Shown here piece after piece: positions 37,724 through 47,649 of a stretch of 64,000 bases of DNA. The stretch is from an uncultured Tenacibaculum sp. GTDB lineage: Bacteria; Bacteroidota; Bacteroidia; Flavobacteriales; Flavobacteriaceae. The stretch spans positions 248,001 to 312,000 of the forward strand of contig NZ_CANMLT010000004.1 in assembly GCF_947498805.1 (NCBI RefSeq). Reading direction: 5' to 3'. Position 1 is the first letter of the stretch, and every line of letters begins with the position of its first letter. The notes under the pieces were generated by a model. The model was given only the letters and a program-made list of their open reading frames with translations. It was not told the DNA's origin and did not search any database. Position numbers and translations under genes: made by a program.

Positions 37724-40700
37724 ATTTTCTTAAAAGACTGAAATATCCTTTTTTTCTTATAATATTTCCATTTGGAGCTATGAGTTCGGCATAGAACCAA
37801 TAGTTGTCAGAAGGCAATTGTCGTCCATTATAGTGGCCATTCCATCCTGGATCATTTAACGATAATACTTTTAACATTTTTCCAAAACGATTATAGATTT
37901 TGACTATTCCTGATTTGTAAAAACTTTGCTCTAATCCTAAGATATGCCATGTATCTTTTATACCATCCTCATTAGGAGTGAAAAACTTAGGATAAGTTAT
38001 TATAGAAGTTTCGAAAGACTGAATACCACAACCATTAATGTCTTTAATTAAAATAGTATAAATACCTCCATCTAAATTGTCGAAATTAGGAGAAATTTGA
38101 TAATCACGAATAATATTAGAATTAGAATCTAGTAGGCTAAATTCATAATTTCCTAATCCAATATTTTGAGTATTTATAGTGATGCTATTGTTTTCAGAAT
38201 CATCAATTATCTCTAAACTATTGATTGAAATGGAGGATATAGAAGATTCTATGACATTAATACTTTTGATGTCAGATTCACATCCTGCATTAGAAATTGC
38301 TTTAACGGAGTAAATGCCTCCTTTAGATACGTTAGTGTTTATTGAATTACTTATTACTTTACCACTAGAATCTTTCCATTCATATTTATAGTTTCCATTA
38401 GGATTTTTAGCCCTGAGCTCTAATAAAGAGTTACTAGTAATACAAATAAGTGCTTTAGTATCTAATTCAAAAGAAGGTTTTTCCTTTACAATAAATTCTA
38501 TGGTTGTTTCATCATAACAGATACTATATTTCGGGTTTTCTACTCTCGCTCTTATAGATTGTGAGTTAGTTACAAATGGATTGGGTAAAGGACTTGGTAG
38601 AGCATCGTTATTTTCATCAAAATACTTTACCAACATACCAGTTTGATTTCCTAATAAAACACTTTGAATCTTACTTGTATCAAAAGAAGCAATATTATCA
38701 AAATCAGTATCACATTGCTCTTGTACCAGAATAGAATTGGCTACTGGGGTTGAGTTTACTTTAAAGTTTATAATTGTTTCATCATAGCACTTTCCGTTAG
38801 GGTCTTGTGATATTGTATTAATTACCTTTGCTGTAATAGATTGAGTAGGTGTAGCAAATGGGTTAGGTAATGGACTAGGAAGTTCATTGTTTTTTTCATC
38901 AAAATATTTAACAAGAACATTTGTCTGATTACCAATAATTGTATTCTGAATATAGGACGTGTCAAAATCATATATTCCATCGCTATCATTGTCACATTGA
39001 GGGTTTACTATTACAGAATTTGCAATAGGAAGTTTTTCCACCTTTAGCGTAATATGATGTCCTAATCCTAAACAGTCGTTATTTAATTTACTATCTACTC
39101 GAATATAAATATCTTGACTATTAGGAGAATCGGTATTTTCGTAATTGCTAATATTTGTAATTACATTTTGTTCAGCTAAAGCATCTGCTTCACTTTTGTA
39201 GTATTTAATAAGGAGTTGCTGATTAGCTGGGAATAAATCTTTTACTTCTTGAGTAACAGAACTAAAATCAAATGAAGCTATTCCATCTGATGTATTAGAA
39301 CCATTATCACATTTATAAAATGTTTTAGAAAAAGAGTTTGGTATTTGTGTTGTTGAAATAATTAGTTTTACCTCTGCTACCTCAAAACACCCATTACTGT
39401 TTTCTACTCTTGCCCATACAGTATCATTACTCACTGTTCGATTTGCATATGTAGTAGGGTTAGGTATTGGATTAGTATTATTTAGTGCGAATGTTTTTTC
39501 TTCAAAAAAAGTAATTGTGTAATTTTCTGGGGTTGAAATTATTTTTTCTTTTACTTCATTTAAATTGATGTTACTAAATCCATTGATATCTAAGTTATCA
39601 CATTGTTTTAAAGAAACCGAAGTGTTAATGTTTGGTAATTCATTTACTTCAATAATAAAAGAAGTTTCACCAGACTTTGAAGGGTCGGATAAATGTTCTG
39701 CCTTTATATAAATGGTTTCTTTTCGAGTTGAGTTTATATAACTTTCTGGATTAGAAATGATATTTGTTAAGTCTACATTTTTGTAGTATGATATTTGATA
39801 ATCAGACAAGGGTTCATTAATTAAAATTTTATTTTCGTTTTGGGTAAGATCAATTTTAATAATACCATCAGTTTTGGTGCCAAACGAAGTGTTGTCGCAA
39901 ATTGATAGTATAGGGATTTGTTGATTGATAGTGTTGCCGATTATTAAACCGCAATTCTCATTAAATTTTGTTATTGTTCCTTCCCATTCATTTCCATCGC
40001 TTGTTCTAATAATATGTCCGAAGTTTTTATATTCTTGAGAAACATACGAGTTAAAGTGTAAATTTCTGCTTAGATAGTAGTAGTTGTTAACAGAACTTTT
40101 AAAAAAACCACTTATTCTACCCCAAAAAAGTGAGTCTTTATTAATTCCGTTACTTATTATGCGTTTTATGTTTCCGTTAAAGTCGTAAACTGCTAAAAAG
40201 TAGTCACTTGAATGAAAAGCTCCCTTTATATGGTTTCCATCTGTACTTAAAAATTCTACTTCTTCGATTTTATTATCAAAAGCAGCTACAGAACCTATTG
40301 TTATTACTTCATTTTCAGATATTATTGTTTTATATCCAGTTCCAGTATAGGAATGTGCAGCGCCTTTAATCCATTCGCAAATACCTTTGTTATTTACTTT
40401 TGCTATAAAAAAAGTCCCAACGTTTTCTTTGGTAATAGTTCCATCGGTATTTTCAAAGATATGATTAACATCTTTTCTCCATCTGTCATTTGACCCAGAT
40501 ATATAAGAGTTTCCTTCATCGTCTGTAGTCGTAGACCAAGCTATCACACCATTTATTTTAGAATCATTTAACAAGCTCTTTACTCTCCATAAAAAATCTC
40601 CATCTTTATTAAACTTTATTAAAAATGTTTTCGTGTCGGGACCTGTCCAATTAATAGTATTTGGATTATTAGTCTTCCCAGCCGAATATATTTCTGCTTG

Positions 40701-41534
40701 AGAACTACAATAACCAGTTACGTATATATTATTGTTTTTATCACTTCCAATATCGATTAAGAATTCACTATTAGGTCCAGAGGTTTTAATAGCAGTATAC
40801 CATAATAATTTTCCTTCCGAGTTTAATTTTAATACAAAACGATTAACATAATTACTGTCATTTCCCATTTGCTCGAAGTTTGATAAATTGTCAGTAATAT
40901 GTCCGTTTAAATAAAAATTAAATTTAAAATTGTTATATATAGAAACGTCACCGCTCAATAAAATATCTCCATTTTGGTCTATATTTATTTTTTTACTAAA
41001 AATATTATCAATGGTAATATGCCATAAAAGCTCTCCATCCATATTAAGTTTAACAATAAAGCCAGATGAAAAGTTATTGGTGTGATTAAAGATTGTTTGT
41101 GATCCTTTAGAATCAAAAAAAGTACCCTTAACGGAATGTCCAATTACATATATATTTCCGTCTTTGTCTTCTACAGATCCAAACATAACATCTCTATATG
41201 AAGTGATGCTTTTTTCGGTATATACAATCCATTTAAGATTTCCATTATAATCATGCTTTGTTAAATAACTTCCATCTTTATTTTTTAAATTATTATAAAT
41301 ATTGTTGTCATTTGAAGCGAAGGTTTGCTTATTGTATTGACCAGTTGTTAAGAAACCTCCATTTACCTCTTCTAAATCGGTCGTTTCGGGATCATGGTAA
41401 CCAGGAAATTCATTATTATTATACTGACCATTATAAATATCAATATTATTGTGAATTAGCGTCCAACAATCATTGTTTTGCGCGATAAGAGAAAAACTGA
41501 ATAAAAATACAAAGTAGAATATTTTTCTTTTCAT
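37722..41534 (-). CDS. Large secreted protein with T9SS type B (gliding-motility-associated) C-terminal sorting domain
   Basis: 1270 residues. Signal peptide 1-18 (ends LIAQ). The N-terminal half (about 60-520) has SBBP-like propeller repeats: units such as GNIYVIGHS, NNNIYVTGYCSS and GNSYISGSN, each followed by WxxxI strands. The middle (about 560-1030) has repeated modules of roughly 95 residues with QCDxDxDGxxxFD and PSPLPNPF. Two of these (starting ANSVIVNPQCDN and ANSILVQEQCDT) are nearly identical. The last about 85 residues (FFTPNEDGIKDTWHI...YNRFGKMLK...GYFSLLRK) are a CHU_C/type B sorting signal. Exported through type IX secretion, possibly an adhesin. Target unknown. Confidence 0.88.
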   Translation of the reverse strand: MKRKIFYFVFLFSFSLIAQNNDCWTLIHNNIDIYNGQYNNNEFPGYHDPETTDLEEVNGGFLTTGQYNKQTFASNDNNIYNNLKNKDGSYLTKHDYNGNLKWIVYTEKSITSYRDVMFGSVEDKDGNIYVIGHSVKGTFFDSKGSQTIFNHTNNFSSGFIVKLNMDGELLWHITIDNIFSKKINIDQNGDILLSGDVSIYNNFKFNFYLNGHITDNLSNFEQMGNDSNYVNRFVLKLNSEGKLLWYTAIKTSGPNSEFLIDIGSDKNNNIYVTGYCSSQAEIYSAGKTNNPNTINWTGPDTKTFLIKFNKDGDFLWRVKSLLNDSKINGVIAWSTTTDDEGNSYISGSNDRWRKDVNHIFENTDGTITKENVGTFFIAKVNNKGICEWIKGAAHSYTGTGYKTIISENEVITIGSVAAFDNKIEEVEFLSTDGNHIKGAFHSSDYFLAVYDFNGNIKRIISNGINKDSLFWGRISGFFKSSVNNYYYLSRNLHFNSYVSQEYKNFGHIIRTSDGNEWEGTITKFNENCGLIIGNTINQQIPILSICDNTSFGTKTDGIIKIDLTQNENKILINEPLSDYQISYYKNVDLTNIISNPESYINSTRKETIYIKAEHLSDPSKSGETSFIIEVNELPNINTSVSLKQCDNLDINGFSNINLNEVKEKIISTPENYTITFFEEKTFALNNTNPIPNPTTYANRTVSNDTVWARVENSNGCFEVAEVKLIISTTQIPNSFSKTFYKCDNGSNTSDGIASFDFSSVTQEVKDLFPANQQLLIKYYKSEADALAEQNVITNISNYENTDSPNSQDIYIRVDSKLNNDCLGLGHHITLKVEKLPIANSVIVNPQCDNDSDGIYDFDTSYIQNTIIGNQTNVLVKYFDEKNNELPSPLPNPFATPTQSITAKVINTISQDPNGKCYDETIINFKVNSTPVANSILVQEQCDTDFDNIASFDTSKIQSVLLGNQTGMLVKYFDENNDALPSPLPNPFVTNSQSIRARVENPKYSICYDETTIEFIVKEKPSFELDTKALICITSNSLLELRAKNPNGNYKYEWKDSSGKVISNSINTNVSKGGIYSVKAISNAGCESDIKSINVIESSISSISINSLEIIDDSENNSITINTQNIGLGNYEFSLLDSNSNIIRDYQISPNFDNLDGGIYTILIKDINGCGIQSFETSIITYPKFFTPNEDGIKDTWHILGLEQSFYKSGIVKIYNRFGKMLKVLSLNDPGWNGHYNGRQLPSDNYWFYAELIAPNGNIIRKKGYFSLLRK

Positions 41535-41596
41535 AGCTTATTTTTAGAATAACAAATATAAGATTCTAAGTAGGATTTATAAATTATCTAAATCAC

Positions 41597-41628
41597 AAAA
41601 AAAACCGCAACTTACTTGCGGTTTTTTT
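41597..41628 (-). terminator. Terminator downstream of ferritin
   Basis: Stem AAAACCGCAA / TTGCGGTTTT with an 8-nt loop and A/T runs on both sides, 20 nt after the ferritin stop. Confidence 0.87.
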
Positions 41629-41647
41629 ATATACTGTTAAGAAAGAT

Positions 41648-42154
41648 TTATTCCGTAGGAATACGCTCATCAACCATTTTTAATGGCATGTCATCCATTA
41701 GGTCAATCATGTCTAAAATATCTCTTACTTTTTCCTCTTCTTCCGCTTGTTCTGTTACAAACCACTGTAAGAAAATTTCAGAAGTAAAATCACCTACTTT
41801 TCTTGCGGTTTTAAATACATTATGAATAGCTTTCGTAACTTCTATTTCTGCATCTAAAGAAGCTTCAAATACAGCACGTAAACTTTCATATTCATGAACT
41901 ACTTCTGTAACCGTTGGAGAAAGTGCACTTCCACCGTTATCATTTACAAACTTGAATATTTTCATCATATGCGTTCTTTCCTCTTCTGCTTGATTATAAA
42001 AATAAGTAGCACTATTTCTAAGTTCTCTTTGATCGCACCATGAAGCCATAGCCAAATATTTAGAAGAAGCTTTTTGTTCCATCATTATTTGATGGTTTAA
42101 TAAATCCACCACTTCTACATCCAAAATCATGTCTCTCCTTATTGCTGTTTCCAT
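41648..42154 (-). CDS. ftnA: Ferritin (non-heme)
   Basis: 168 residues, four-helix bundle plus short fifth helix, usual length. Ferroxidase residues visible in EQKASSKYLAMASWC and QAEEERTHMMKIF; later Glu in FLQWFVTEQAEEE. Oxidises Fe(II) and stores it as a ferric mineral in the cytoplasm. A near-match box TATCTTTA lies upstream on the minus strand. Confidence 0.95.
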   Translation of the reverse strand: METAIRRDMILDVEVVDLLNHQIMMEQKASSKYLAMASWCDQRELRNSATYFYNQAEEERTHMMKIFKFVNDNGGSALSPTVTEVVHEYESLRAVFEASLDAEIEVTKAIHNVFKTARKVGDFTSEIFLQWFVTEQAEEEEKVRDILDMIDLMDDMPLKMVDERIPTE

Positions 42155-42254
42155 GTTCTTTTTAGTTTTTTAGGTTACTATAAAGATACAGAATAAAAGC
42201 CTCTAGAAAAGGCTAGAAAGGTAATTTAAAAGCAGTCTTAGTAAAAGGTAATTA

Positions 42255-42533
42255 TTATCTAAAAGCAGCAAGAACCGCAGTTCTAAGCTCTAAGATTTGA
42301 GGAATATCTAAATACAAAAGATGTTTGTTATCCGCTGCCCAAAGAAGTATAAAGTTATCTTCTTCGATAATAGCTTCCAAAGATTCGTACGAAGAATAAT
42401 GAAGAACTTTTTTACGAAAGGTTAATAATTGGCAAAAAGTAAAATCAATTACTTTATAACCTAAATCTAATTGATAGCAATTTCTACGACCAGAAGATAT
42501 TTTATAAGAAGTTTCTTTTACTAAAAAATTCAT
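42255..42533 (-). CDS. Small conserved-looking protein of unknown function, 92 aa
   Basis: I do not recognise it. No signal or membrane segment. Two Cys, aromatic-rich, with ISSGRRNCYQLDLGYKVIDF near the start. Supported as a gene by the -7 box TATATTTG ending 4 nt before the ATG and by its own terminator. The promoter position implies a leaderless mRNA. Confidence 0.65.
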   Translation of the reverse strand: MNFLVKETSYKISSGRRNCYQLDLGYKVIDFTFCQLLTFRKKVLHYSSYESLEAIIEEDNFILLWAADNKHLLYLDIPQILELRTAVLAAFR

Positions 42534-42537
42534 GTGG

Positions 42538-42545
42538 CAAATATA
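42538..42545 (-). promoter_or_regulatory. -7 box directly before the 92-aa gene
   Basis: TATATTTG on the minus strand, 4 nt from the ATG, with TTG at 42570-42568 about 22 nt further upstream. Confidence 0.6.
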
Positions 42546-42620
42546 AGTTATTTTTAATCAATCTAAACAAGTATAAAAAATTAATACAATGAGAGGCTCG
42601 TAGTGTTGTATATATACATA

Positions 42621-42650
42621 AAAAAACCGCAACATCGTTGCGGTTTTTTT
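42621..42650 (-). terminator. Terminator after the TlpA-type gene
   Basis: Stem AAAAACCGCAAC / GTTGCGGTTTTT with a 4-nt loop, about 20 nt after the stop codon of the thioredoxin-like gene. Confidence 0.9.
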
Positions 42651-42668
42651 ATATAATAAATTCTGATA

Positions 42669-43685
42669 TTATAAATTTAAAGTATTTAACACTTCAACTA
42701 ATTCAGGATTTGAAGGTCTTGGCGCATCAGGACTAATAATGTTTCCTTCTTTATCTAATAAGATAAAACGTGGAATTCCAGATACCATATACTCTTGTAC
42801 AAATTGAGACTTCCAATCATTATCAGCAAATAATTGAACACCTGTTAATTCCTTGTCAGCAACCATTTTTTTCCAAGCTTCATGGTTTTTCTTTTCATCA
42901 ATAGAAATACTTACAAACTCAATGTCTTTACCGTGAAATTGCTTTTCTACCTTTTGTAAAAACGGAATCTCTCTTTTACAAGGGTTACACCAAGTAGCCC
43001 ATAAGTCGATATAAACATATTTACCTTTTAAATCTGCTAATGAAGTGGTACCTCCTTTATAATTCTCATAGTTTTCAAAAAGTGGAGATGGAGTTCCTTT
43101 TGCAAGTTTTGTTTTGATCAACATTTTTTGACCGTGCATTTTCTTAAAGTATTCTTGCATTCTACCAAAATCAGCTTTTTGTCCAGCTACAAAAGTACTG
43201 TCTAATGTTGTAGCATTTAATTGTGTATTCAGATCACTAACATACCCGTTCAATTTTGTATCAAACTCTTCTTGAGGAAGGTCTAATAAGTTTTCATTTT
43301 CTTTAAAGAAAGCATCACGAAGCAATGCAGATTTTGCAAGATAATTACTCTCATCAGCTCCTGCTCCAGTAAACTTAATGGTTTCATCAAATTCTTTGGT
43401 ATCTAGTGTAATATTAATATCAGCACCATTTTTTAAATATAAAGTTGCAAATTCTTTTCCATCAAAGGCTCTATAATAACCATCGGCAACTTTCATAGTG
43501 TCTTTAAAAGAACCGTTTTCATCTACTTTAATAACTTTTTGGAAACCAAGTTGTGGGTTAGAAACTACCAAAGAGTCGGAATTTTTATTCGTAATAGTAC
43601 CAGAAAGCGTTACAAAGTCGTTGCTTTCTTTTTTACAAGAAACAATAGCAAGGGATACTATTGCTGCATACATTAATTTTTTCAT
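42669..43685 (-). CDS. TlpA-type thioredoxin lipoprotein with DUF4369-like domain
   Basis: 338 residues. Lipoprotein signal with lipobox IVSC (C17). The N-terminal half is a DUF4369-like beta domain (FVTLSGTITNKNSDSLVV). The C-terminal half is a TlpA/ResA thioredoxin fold with active site WATWCNPCKREIPFL and cis-Pro region VSGIPRFILLD. Probably a periplasmic thiol:disulfide oxidoreductase of the reducing kind. Separated from the peptide locus by YifB, so not obviously part of it. Confidence 0.9.
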   Translation of the reverse strand: MKKLMYAAIVSLAIVSCKKESNDFVTLSGTITNKNSDSLVVSNPQLGFQKVIKVDENGSFKDTMKVADGYYRAFDGKEFATLYLKNGADINITLDTKEFDETIKFTGAGADESNYLAKSALLRDAFFKENENLLDLPQEEFDTKLNGYVSDLNTQLNATTLDSTFVAGQKADFGRMQEYFKKMHGQKMLIKTKLAKGTPSPLFENYENYKGGTTSLADLKGKYVYIDLWATWCNPCKREIPFLQKVEKQFHGKDIEFVSISIDEKKNHEAWKKMVADKELTGVQLFADNDWKSQFVQEYMVSGIPRFILLDKEGNIISPDAPRPSNPELVEVLNTLNL

Positions 43686-43796
43686 CGTTAATTATTAAAT
43701 GATTAGTTCTAATTAGTCGCCTAAGTTAATAAATATTGATGGTATTGTAGTAGGTTAATTTTACAAATGAGTGTTAATTTTCTGAAAATGAATTTT

Positions 43797-45332
43797 TTAC
43801 CCTAGCCATCCTTCTCTATCTAGGCTTCTGTATTGTATGGCTTCAGATATATGAGAAGCGCAAATATCTTTTTCATTTGCTAAATCTGCAATGGTACGAG
43901 ATACTTTTAAAATTCTATCATATGCTCTAGCAGATAGATTTAACTTTTCCATGGCATTTTTTAAAAGGAGTTTACTTTCTGTTGATAGTTTGCAAAATTC
44001 ATTGAGCTGCTTAACATTCATTTGAGCATTATAGTGTGTCATTGGAAAGTCTTTAAAACGCTCTGATTGAATTACTCTTGCTTTTGTAACTCTTTTTCGA
44101 ATGGAAACACTAGTTTCTCCTTTTCTTTCTTCTGAGAGTTTTTCAAAAGGCACCGGAGTTACTTCTATATGTATATCAATTCTGTCAAGTAAAGGCCCTG
44201 AAATTTTACTCAGATATCGTAACATTTCTGTAGGAGATGAGGTTATGGGAGCATTGGTATCATTAAAATAACCTGATGGACTAGGATTCATACTAGCAAC
44301 AAGCATAAAACTACTTGGATAAGTAATGGTAAATCTTGCTCTAGAAATTGTTACTTCCCTATCTTCTAATGGTTGTCTCATTACTTCTAGTACAGAACGT
44401 TTAAACTCCGGAAGTTCATCTAAAAACAATACTCCGTTATGTGCCAATGATATTTCTCCTGGTTGTGGGTACTGACCTCCTCCAACTAAGGCGACATCTG
44501 AACAAGAGTGGTGCGGACTACGAAAAGGACGCTGATAAATAAGTCCGGTGTTTTGAACCTTTCCCACTACAGAATGAATTTTAGTTGTTTCTAAAGCTTC
44601 TTGTAATGTCATTGGAGGTAAAATGGATGGGAGTCTTTTCGCTAACATTGTTTTCCCAGCACCGGGAGGTCCAATAAGGATAATATTATGTCCACCAGCA
44701 GCGGCAATTTCCATACATCGTTTAATACTTTCTTGTCCTTTTACATCAGAAAAATCAAACTCTGGAAAGTCAATGTTTTTATAGAATTCTGCTTGAGTAT
44801 CAATTACAGTGGGGGTAATTTGTTCTTTTTCGTTAAAATGATTTATGACTTCAGTCATGTTGTTTACTCCTAATACTTCAATATCATTTACGATTGCAGC
44901 TTCTTTCGCATTTTTTTCTGGAAGAATAAAATGTTTAAAGCCCTCTTCTTTTGCTTTAAGGGCAATTGGAAGCGCTCCTTTTACAGGTTGTAAACTTCCA
45001 TCTAAAGAAAGTTCACCCATAATAATGTACTGTTCAATGTTTTTAGATTTGATTTGACCAGAAGCAGTTAAAATACCAATCGCCAAAGGAAGATCATATG
45101 CCGCACCTTCTTTTCGAATATCAGCAGGAGCCATATTGATAATGATTTTTTTACCAGGAAGCTTAAATCCATTGTTAGAAAGAGCAGCAGAAATACGATA
45201 GGAACTTTCACTAACTGCTTTATCGGGCAGTCCAACTAAATGATACCCGATACCTTTATCAATGTTTACTTCAATGGTAATTGTGGTTGCTTCGATACCA
45301 AAAACGGCCGATCCATAGACTTTTATTAACAT
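43797..45332 (-). CDS. YifB/ComM-family Mg-chelatase-like AAA+ ATPase
   Basis: 511 residues. N-terminal ChlI-type Lon-like domain, central AAA+ domain with Walker [16 protein letters not shown] and Walker [12 protein letters not shown], and C-terminal Mg_chelatase_C domain ([17 protein letters not shown]). ComM proteins are helicases that extend the D-loop in natural transformation. Transcribed alone, divergent from the two-component remnant. Confidence 0.93.
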   Translation of the reverse strand: MLIKVYGSAVFGIEATTITIEVNIDKGIGYHLVGLPDKAVSESSYRISAALSNNGFKLPGKKIIINMAPADIRKEGAAYDLPLAIGILTASGQIKSKNIEQYIIMGELSLDGSLQPVKGALPIALKAKEEGFKHFILPEKNAKEAAIVNDIEVLGVNNMTEVINHFNEKEQITPTVIDTQAEFYKNIDFPEFDFSDVKGQESIKRCMEIAAAGGHNIILIGPPGAGKTMLAKRLPSILPPMTLQEALETTKIHSVVGKVQNTGLIYQRPFRSPHHSCSDVALVGGGQYPQPGEISLAHNGVLFLDELPEFKRSVLEVMRQPLEDREVTISRARFTITYPSSFMLVASMNPSPSGYFNDTNAPITSSPTEMLRYLSKISGPLLDRIDIHIEVTPVPFEKLSEERKGETSVSIRKRVTKARVIQSERFKDFPMTHYNAQMNVKQLNEFCKLSTESKLLLKNAMEKLNLSARAYDRILKVSRTIADLANEKDICASHISEAIQYRSLDREGWLG

Positions 45333-45483
45333 AGCTTCTTCTTTTTTATAAAAATAAGGTTTTTAAATGTAAATAAATAGCTCTACTAACTAACTTTTTT
45401 CTATTGTTCTTTTAAAGGTATTTGTGTCTATTTAATTTGTAATGAAGGGTATACATGGAGAATTGTGTTTTTCGGAACGTTAG

Positions 45484-45903
45484 GTAGTTTATACAGAATT
45501 AGAGAAAAAACGTTTTGGAGACATCTTTGATTTCGAAATTATAGATACTATTGAAGATACTTCAGAAATATTTTTACCTCCACTTCTAATTCAACCATTG
45601 GTAGAAAATGCTATCATTCATGGAGTTTCATCTTTAAAAGAACGTAAGGGGTTTATAAGTATTTCTTTTAAAATGGTCGGAGAAGAATTAGAATGTATAA
45701 TAGAAGATAATGGAATAGGAATTGAAACTTCTATCAAAGAAAAAGAACAACGTATTATTGGTCATGAGTCTATTGCTTTAAATAATATAAAAGAACGTTT
45801 AAGGTTACTTGATAAGAAGAAAAGACAACGACTTTTTGTTGAACCATTAAGCAGTGAGAAATACGGAACTGAAACACGAATAGTAATACCGGTATTAGTA
45901 TGA
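45484..45903 (+). pseudogene. 5'-truncated LytS-type sensor histidine kinase remnant
   Basis: The frame reads VVYTELEKKRFGDIFDFEI right after an in-frame TAG, then the HATPase domain with N-box LIQPLVENAIIHG and EDNGIGI. The sensor and membrane part and the phosphorylated His segment normally upstream of these are missing, and no ATG is in frame. A TTG at 45598 could start only the last 101 residues, too short to be a kinase. Stop overlaps the LytTR regulator start by 4 nt (ATGA), the arrangement of an intact operon. I conclude that this is a decayed kinase gene. Confidence 0.78.
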
Positions 45904-46634
45904 TAAAGACGGTTATTATTGAAGATGAACCGAATGCGCTAAAATCTCTTAAACTTGGCATACAATATTATATTCCATCATTAGAAGTTATAGGAGAAGC
46001 TACAACAGTTGAAGAAGGAAAAGAAATAATAGAGCAATTACGTCCAGAATTGGTTTTATTAGATATACGATTAGGAACAAAGGATGCATTTCAATTGTTA
46101 GATAGTTTAGATTCATTAGATTTTGAAATCATTTTTACTACGGCTTATGGTGAATTTAAAGAAACAGCATTTGATTATTTTGCATTAAATTATTTAATGA
46201 AGCCTATAGATTTTGAAAAGCTAAAATCTGTAATATCGTCTTATCAAGAAAGAAAAATAAAAAGATTCACTCCTGAAAAATATGATTTTTTAAGACAATT
46301 CTTTAGTTCTGGTTTTAAAAAAATATCTATTCCATCTAATAAAGGATATAACTTAATTGATATAGATAGCATTATGTGGTGTGAAGCTTCTGGCAATTAT
46401 ACGATTATCTTTATGGAAGGGAAAAGAAAACTTATAGCGTCTAAACAATTAAAGCATTATGAAAATATACTAACAGAAGTTGGTTTTTTCAGAATTCATC
46501 GTTCATTATTAGTGAATATAAAACAGGTAAGTAAAGTGATAGAAAATACAGTTGTTATGAAAAATAAAGTAGAATTAACCATTTCAAGGAGAAATAAAAG
46601 AAATGTTGAAATGTTAATGAAAGTTATAGGATAA
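45900..46634 (+). CDS. LytTR-family response regulator
   Basis: 244 residues. Receiver domain with IIEDEP (acidic pair), phospho-acceptor Asp in LVLLDIRL, TTAY and MKPID, so complete. LytTR DNA-binding domain from about 145 (FKKISIPSNKGYNLIDIDSI...FFRIHRSLLVNIKQV). Its partner kinase is broken, so it may act unphosphorylated or answer to another kinase. It lies upstream of the peptide locus but a 213-nt gap and a second regulator come between. Confidence 0.9.
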   Translation: MIKTVIIEDEPNALKSLKLGIQYYIPSLEVIGEATTVEEGKEIIEQLRPELVLLDIRLGTKDAFQLLDSLDSLDFEIIFTTAYGEFKETAFDYFALNYLMKPIDFEKLKSVISSYQERKIKRFTPEKYDFLRQFFSSGFKKISIPSNKGYNLIDIDSIMWCEASGNYTIIFMEGKRKLIASKQLKHYENILTEVGFFRIHRSLLVNIKQVSKVIENTVVMKNKVELTISRRNKRNVEMLMKVIG

Positions 46635-46847
46635 TCTAAGGAGATACACATTTTTTGAAAGTAAAATATGTTGATTATTAATGGGTTATAACTTCACGAA
46701 AACAGTGTTGTGTTATTTGTTTTTTCATCTTGTTATACAATAAGATAGAGTCTTTTATAGTTTTAAAATAAAGAAACCTAAATCTGTTATATGTAAAAGT
46801 TATTTAAAAATTCATTAAATTAGTAACCCCGAAATTATTTTACAATT

Positions 46848-47531
46848 ATGAAAAAAGAGAAGAATACTGCCCTAGTGGTGGACAGTTGTCCGTTAATATG
46901 TGAGAAGTATAAAGACATATTAAACCTTGCGAGAAGAGAATCAAAAAATGAAGTTTATAATATTGATATAGCCTATAATAATGAAGGTGCTTTTGATATT
47001 GTAAAGAGAGTTATTGAAACAGAAAGATACCTAGAATTTATTCTTTTAGAACTTAAGTTGCCACCAACAAAAGATAAAAAAATACTTTCTGGACTAGACT
47101 TTGGTGTTTTAGTTCGAAAATTGTTACCTACTACAAAAATTATTGTGATCACTTCATGTAACGATAATTATTTAATTCATGGAGTTTTTAAACACTTAAA
47201 CCCAGAAGGGTTTTTAATTAAATCTGATTTAACTTCAGAAACACTTATAAGTGCTGTAAAATCTGTCAATAATGAAACACCATATTACAGTCAAACAGTG
47301 CTTAAACTTTTAAGGAAAGAAATTTCAAATGATTTTCAATTAGATTCGATGGATAGAAAAATTCTATATGAATTATCTATTGGATCTAGAATGAAGGACC
47401 TTCCTAATTATATTCCTTTATCTGTAGCGAGTATTGAAAAAAGAAAACGCCAACTGCGTAAAGTTTTTGGGGTAAAAGAAAAAGGAGATCGCGAGCTTAT
47501 ATTAAAAGCCAGAGAAAAAGGATTTATATAG
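46848..47531 (+). CDS. LuxR-type response regulator with Glu at the phosphorylation position
   Basis: 227 residues. Receiver-like domain (5-130): VVDSCP at the acidic pocket, ILLELKLPP where LLDLxLP is expected (E69 in place of Asp), ITSCND and FLIKSD (K125). The C-terminal 65 residues are a GerE-type helix-turn-helix (MDRKILYELSIGSRMKDL...SVASIEKRKRQLRKVFGV). A Glu there can mimic phosphorylation, so it may be constitutively on. Nearest intact regulator upstream of the VKOR and peptide genes, so a candidate controller of that locus. No binding site was identified. Confidence 0.82.
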   Translation: MKKEKNTALVVDSCPLICEKYKDILNLARRESKNEVYNIDIAYNNEGAFDIVKRVIETERYLEFILLELKLPPTKDKKILSGLDFGVLVRKLLPTTKIIVITSCNDNYLIHGVFKHLNPEGFLIKSDLTSETLISAVKSVNNETPYYSQTVLKLLRKEISNDFQLDSMDRKILYELSIGSRMKDLPNYIPLSVASIEKRKRQLRKVFGVKEKGDRELILKAREKGFI

Positions 47532-47649
47532 GAAAAAGAATGTAAGTATGGAAAACCCCTACTTTTTTTATGGTTTTTTTGATTTTTTTAAAAAATTAAA
47601 AAGATAAATTTGAAGAATTAATAAAAAACAGCTATAAATACTCTCAATT

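Noticed and set aside
45598..45903. A functional 101-aa gene starting at TTG 45598
   Set aside because: The coding similarity extends 38 codons upstream of this TTG to an in-frame stop, and the product would be a histidine kinase fragment without its His.
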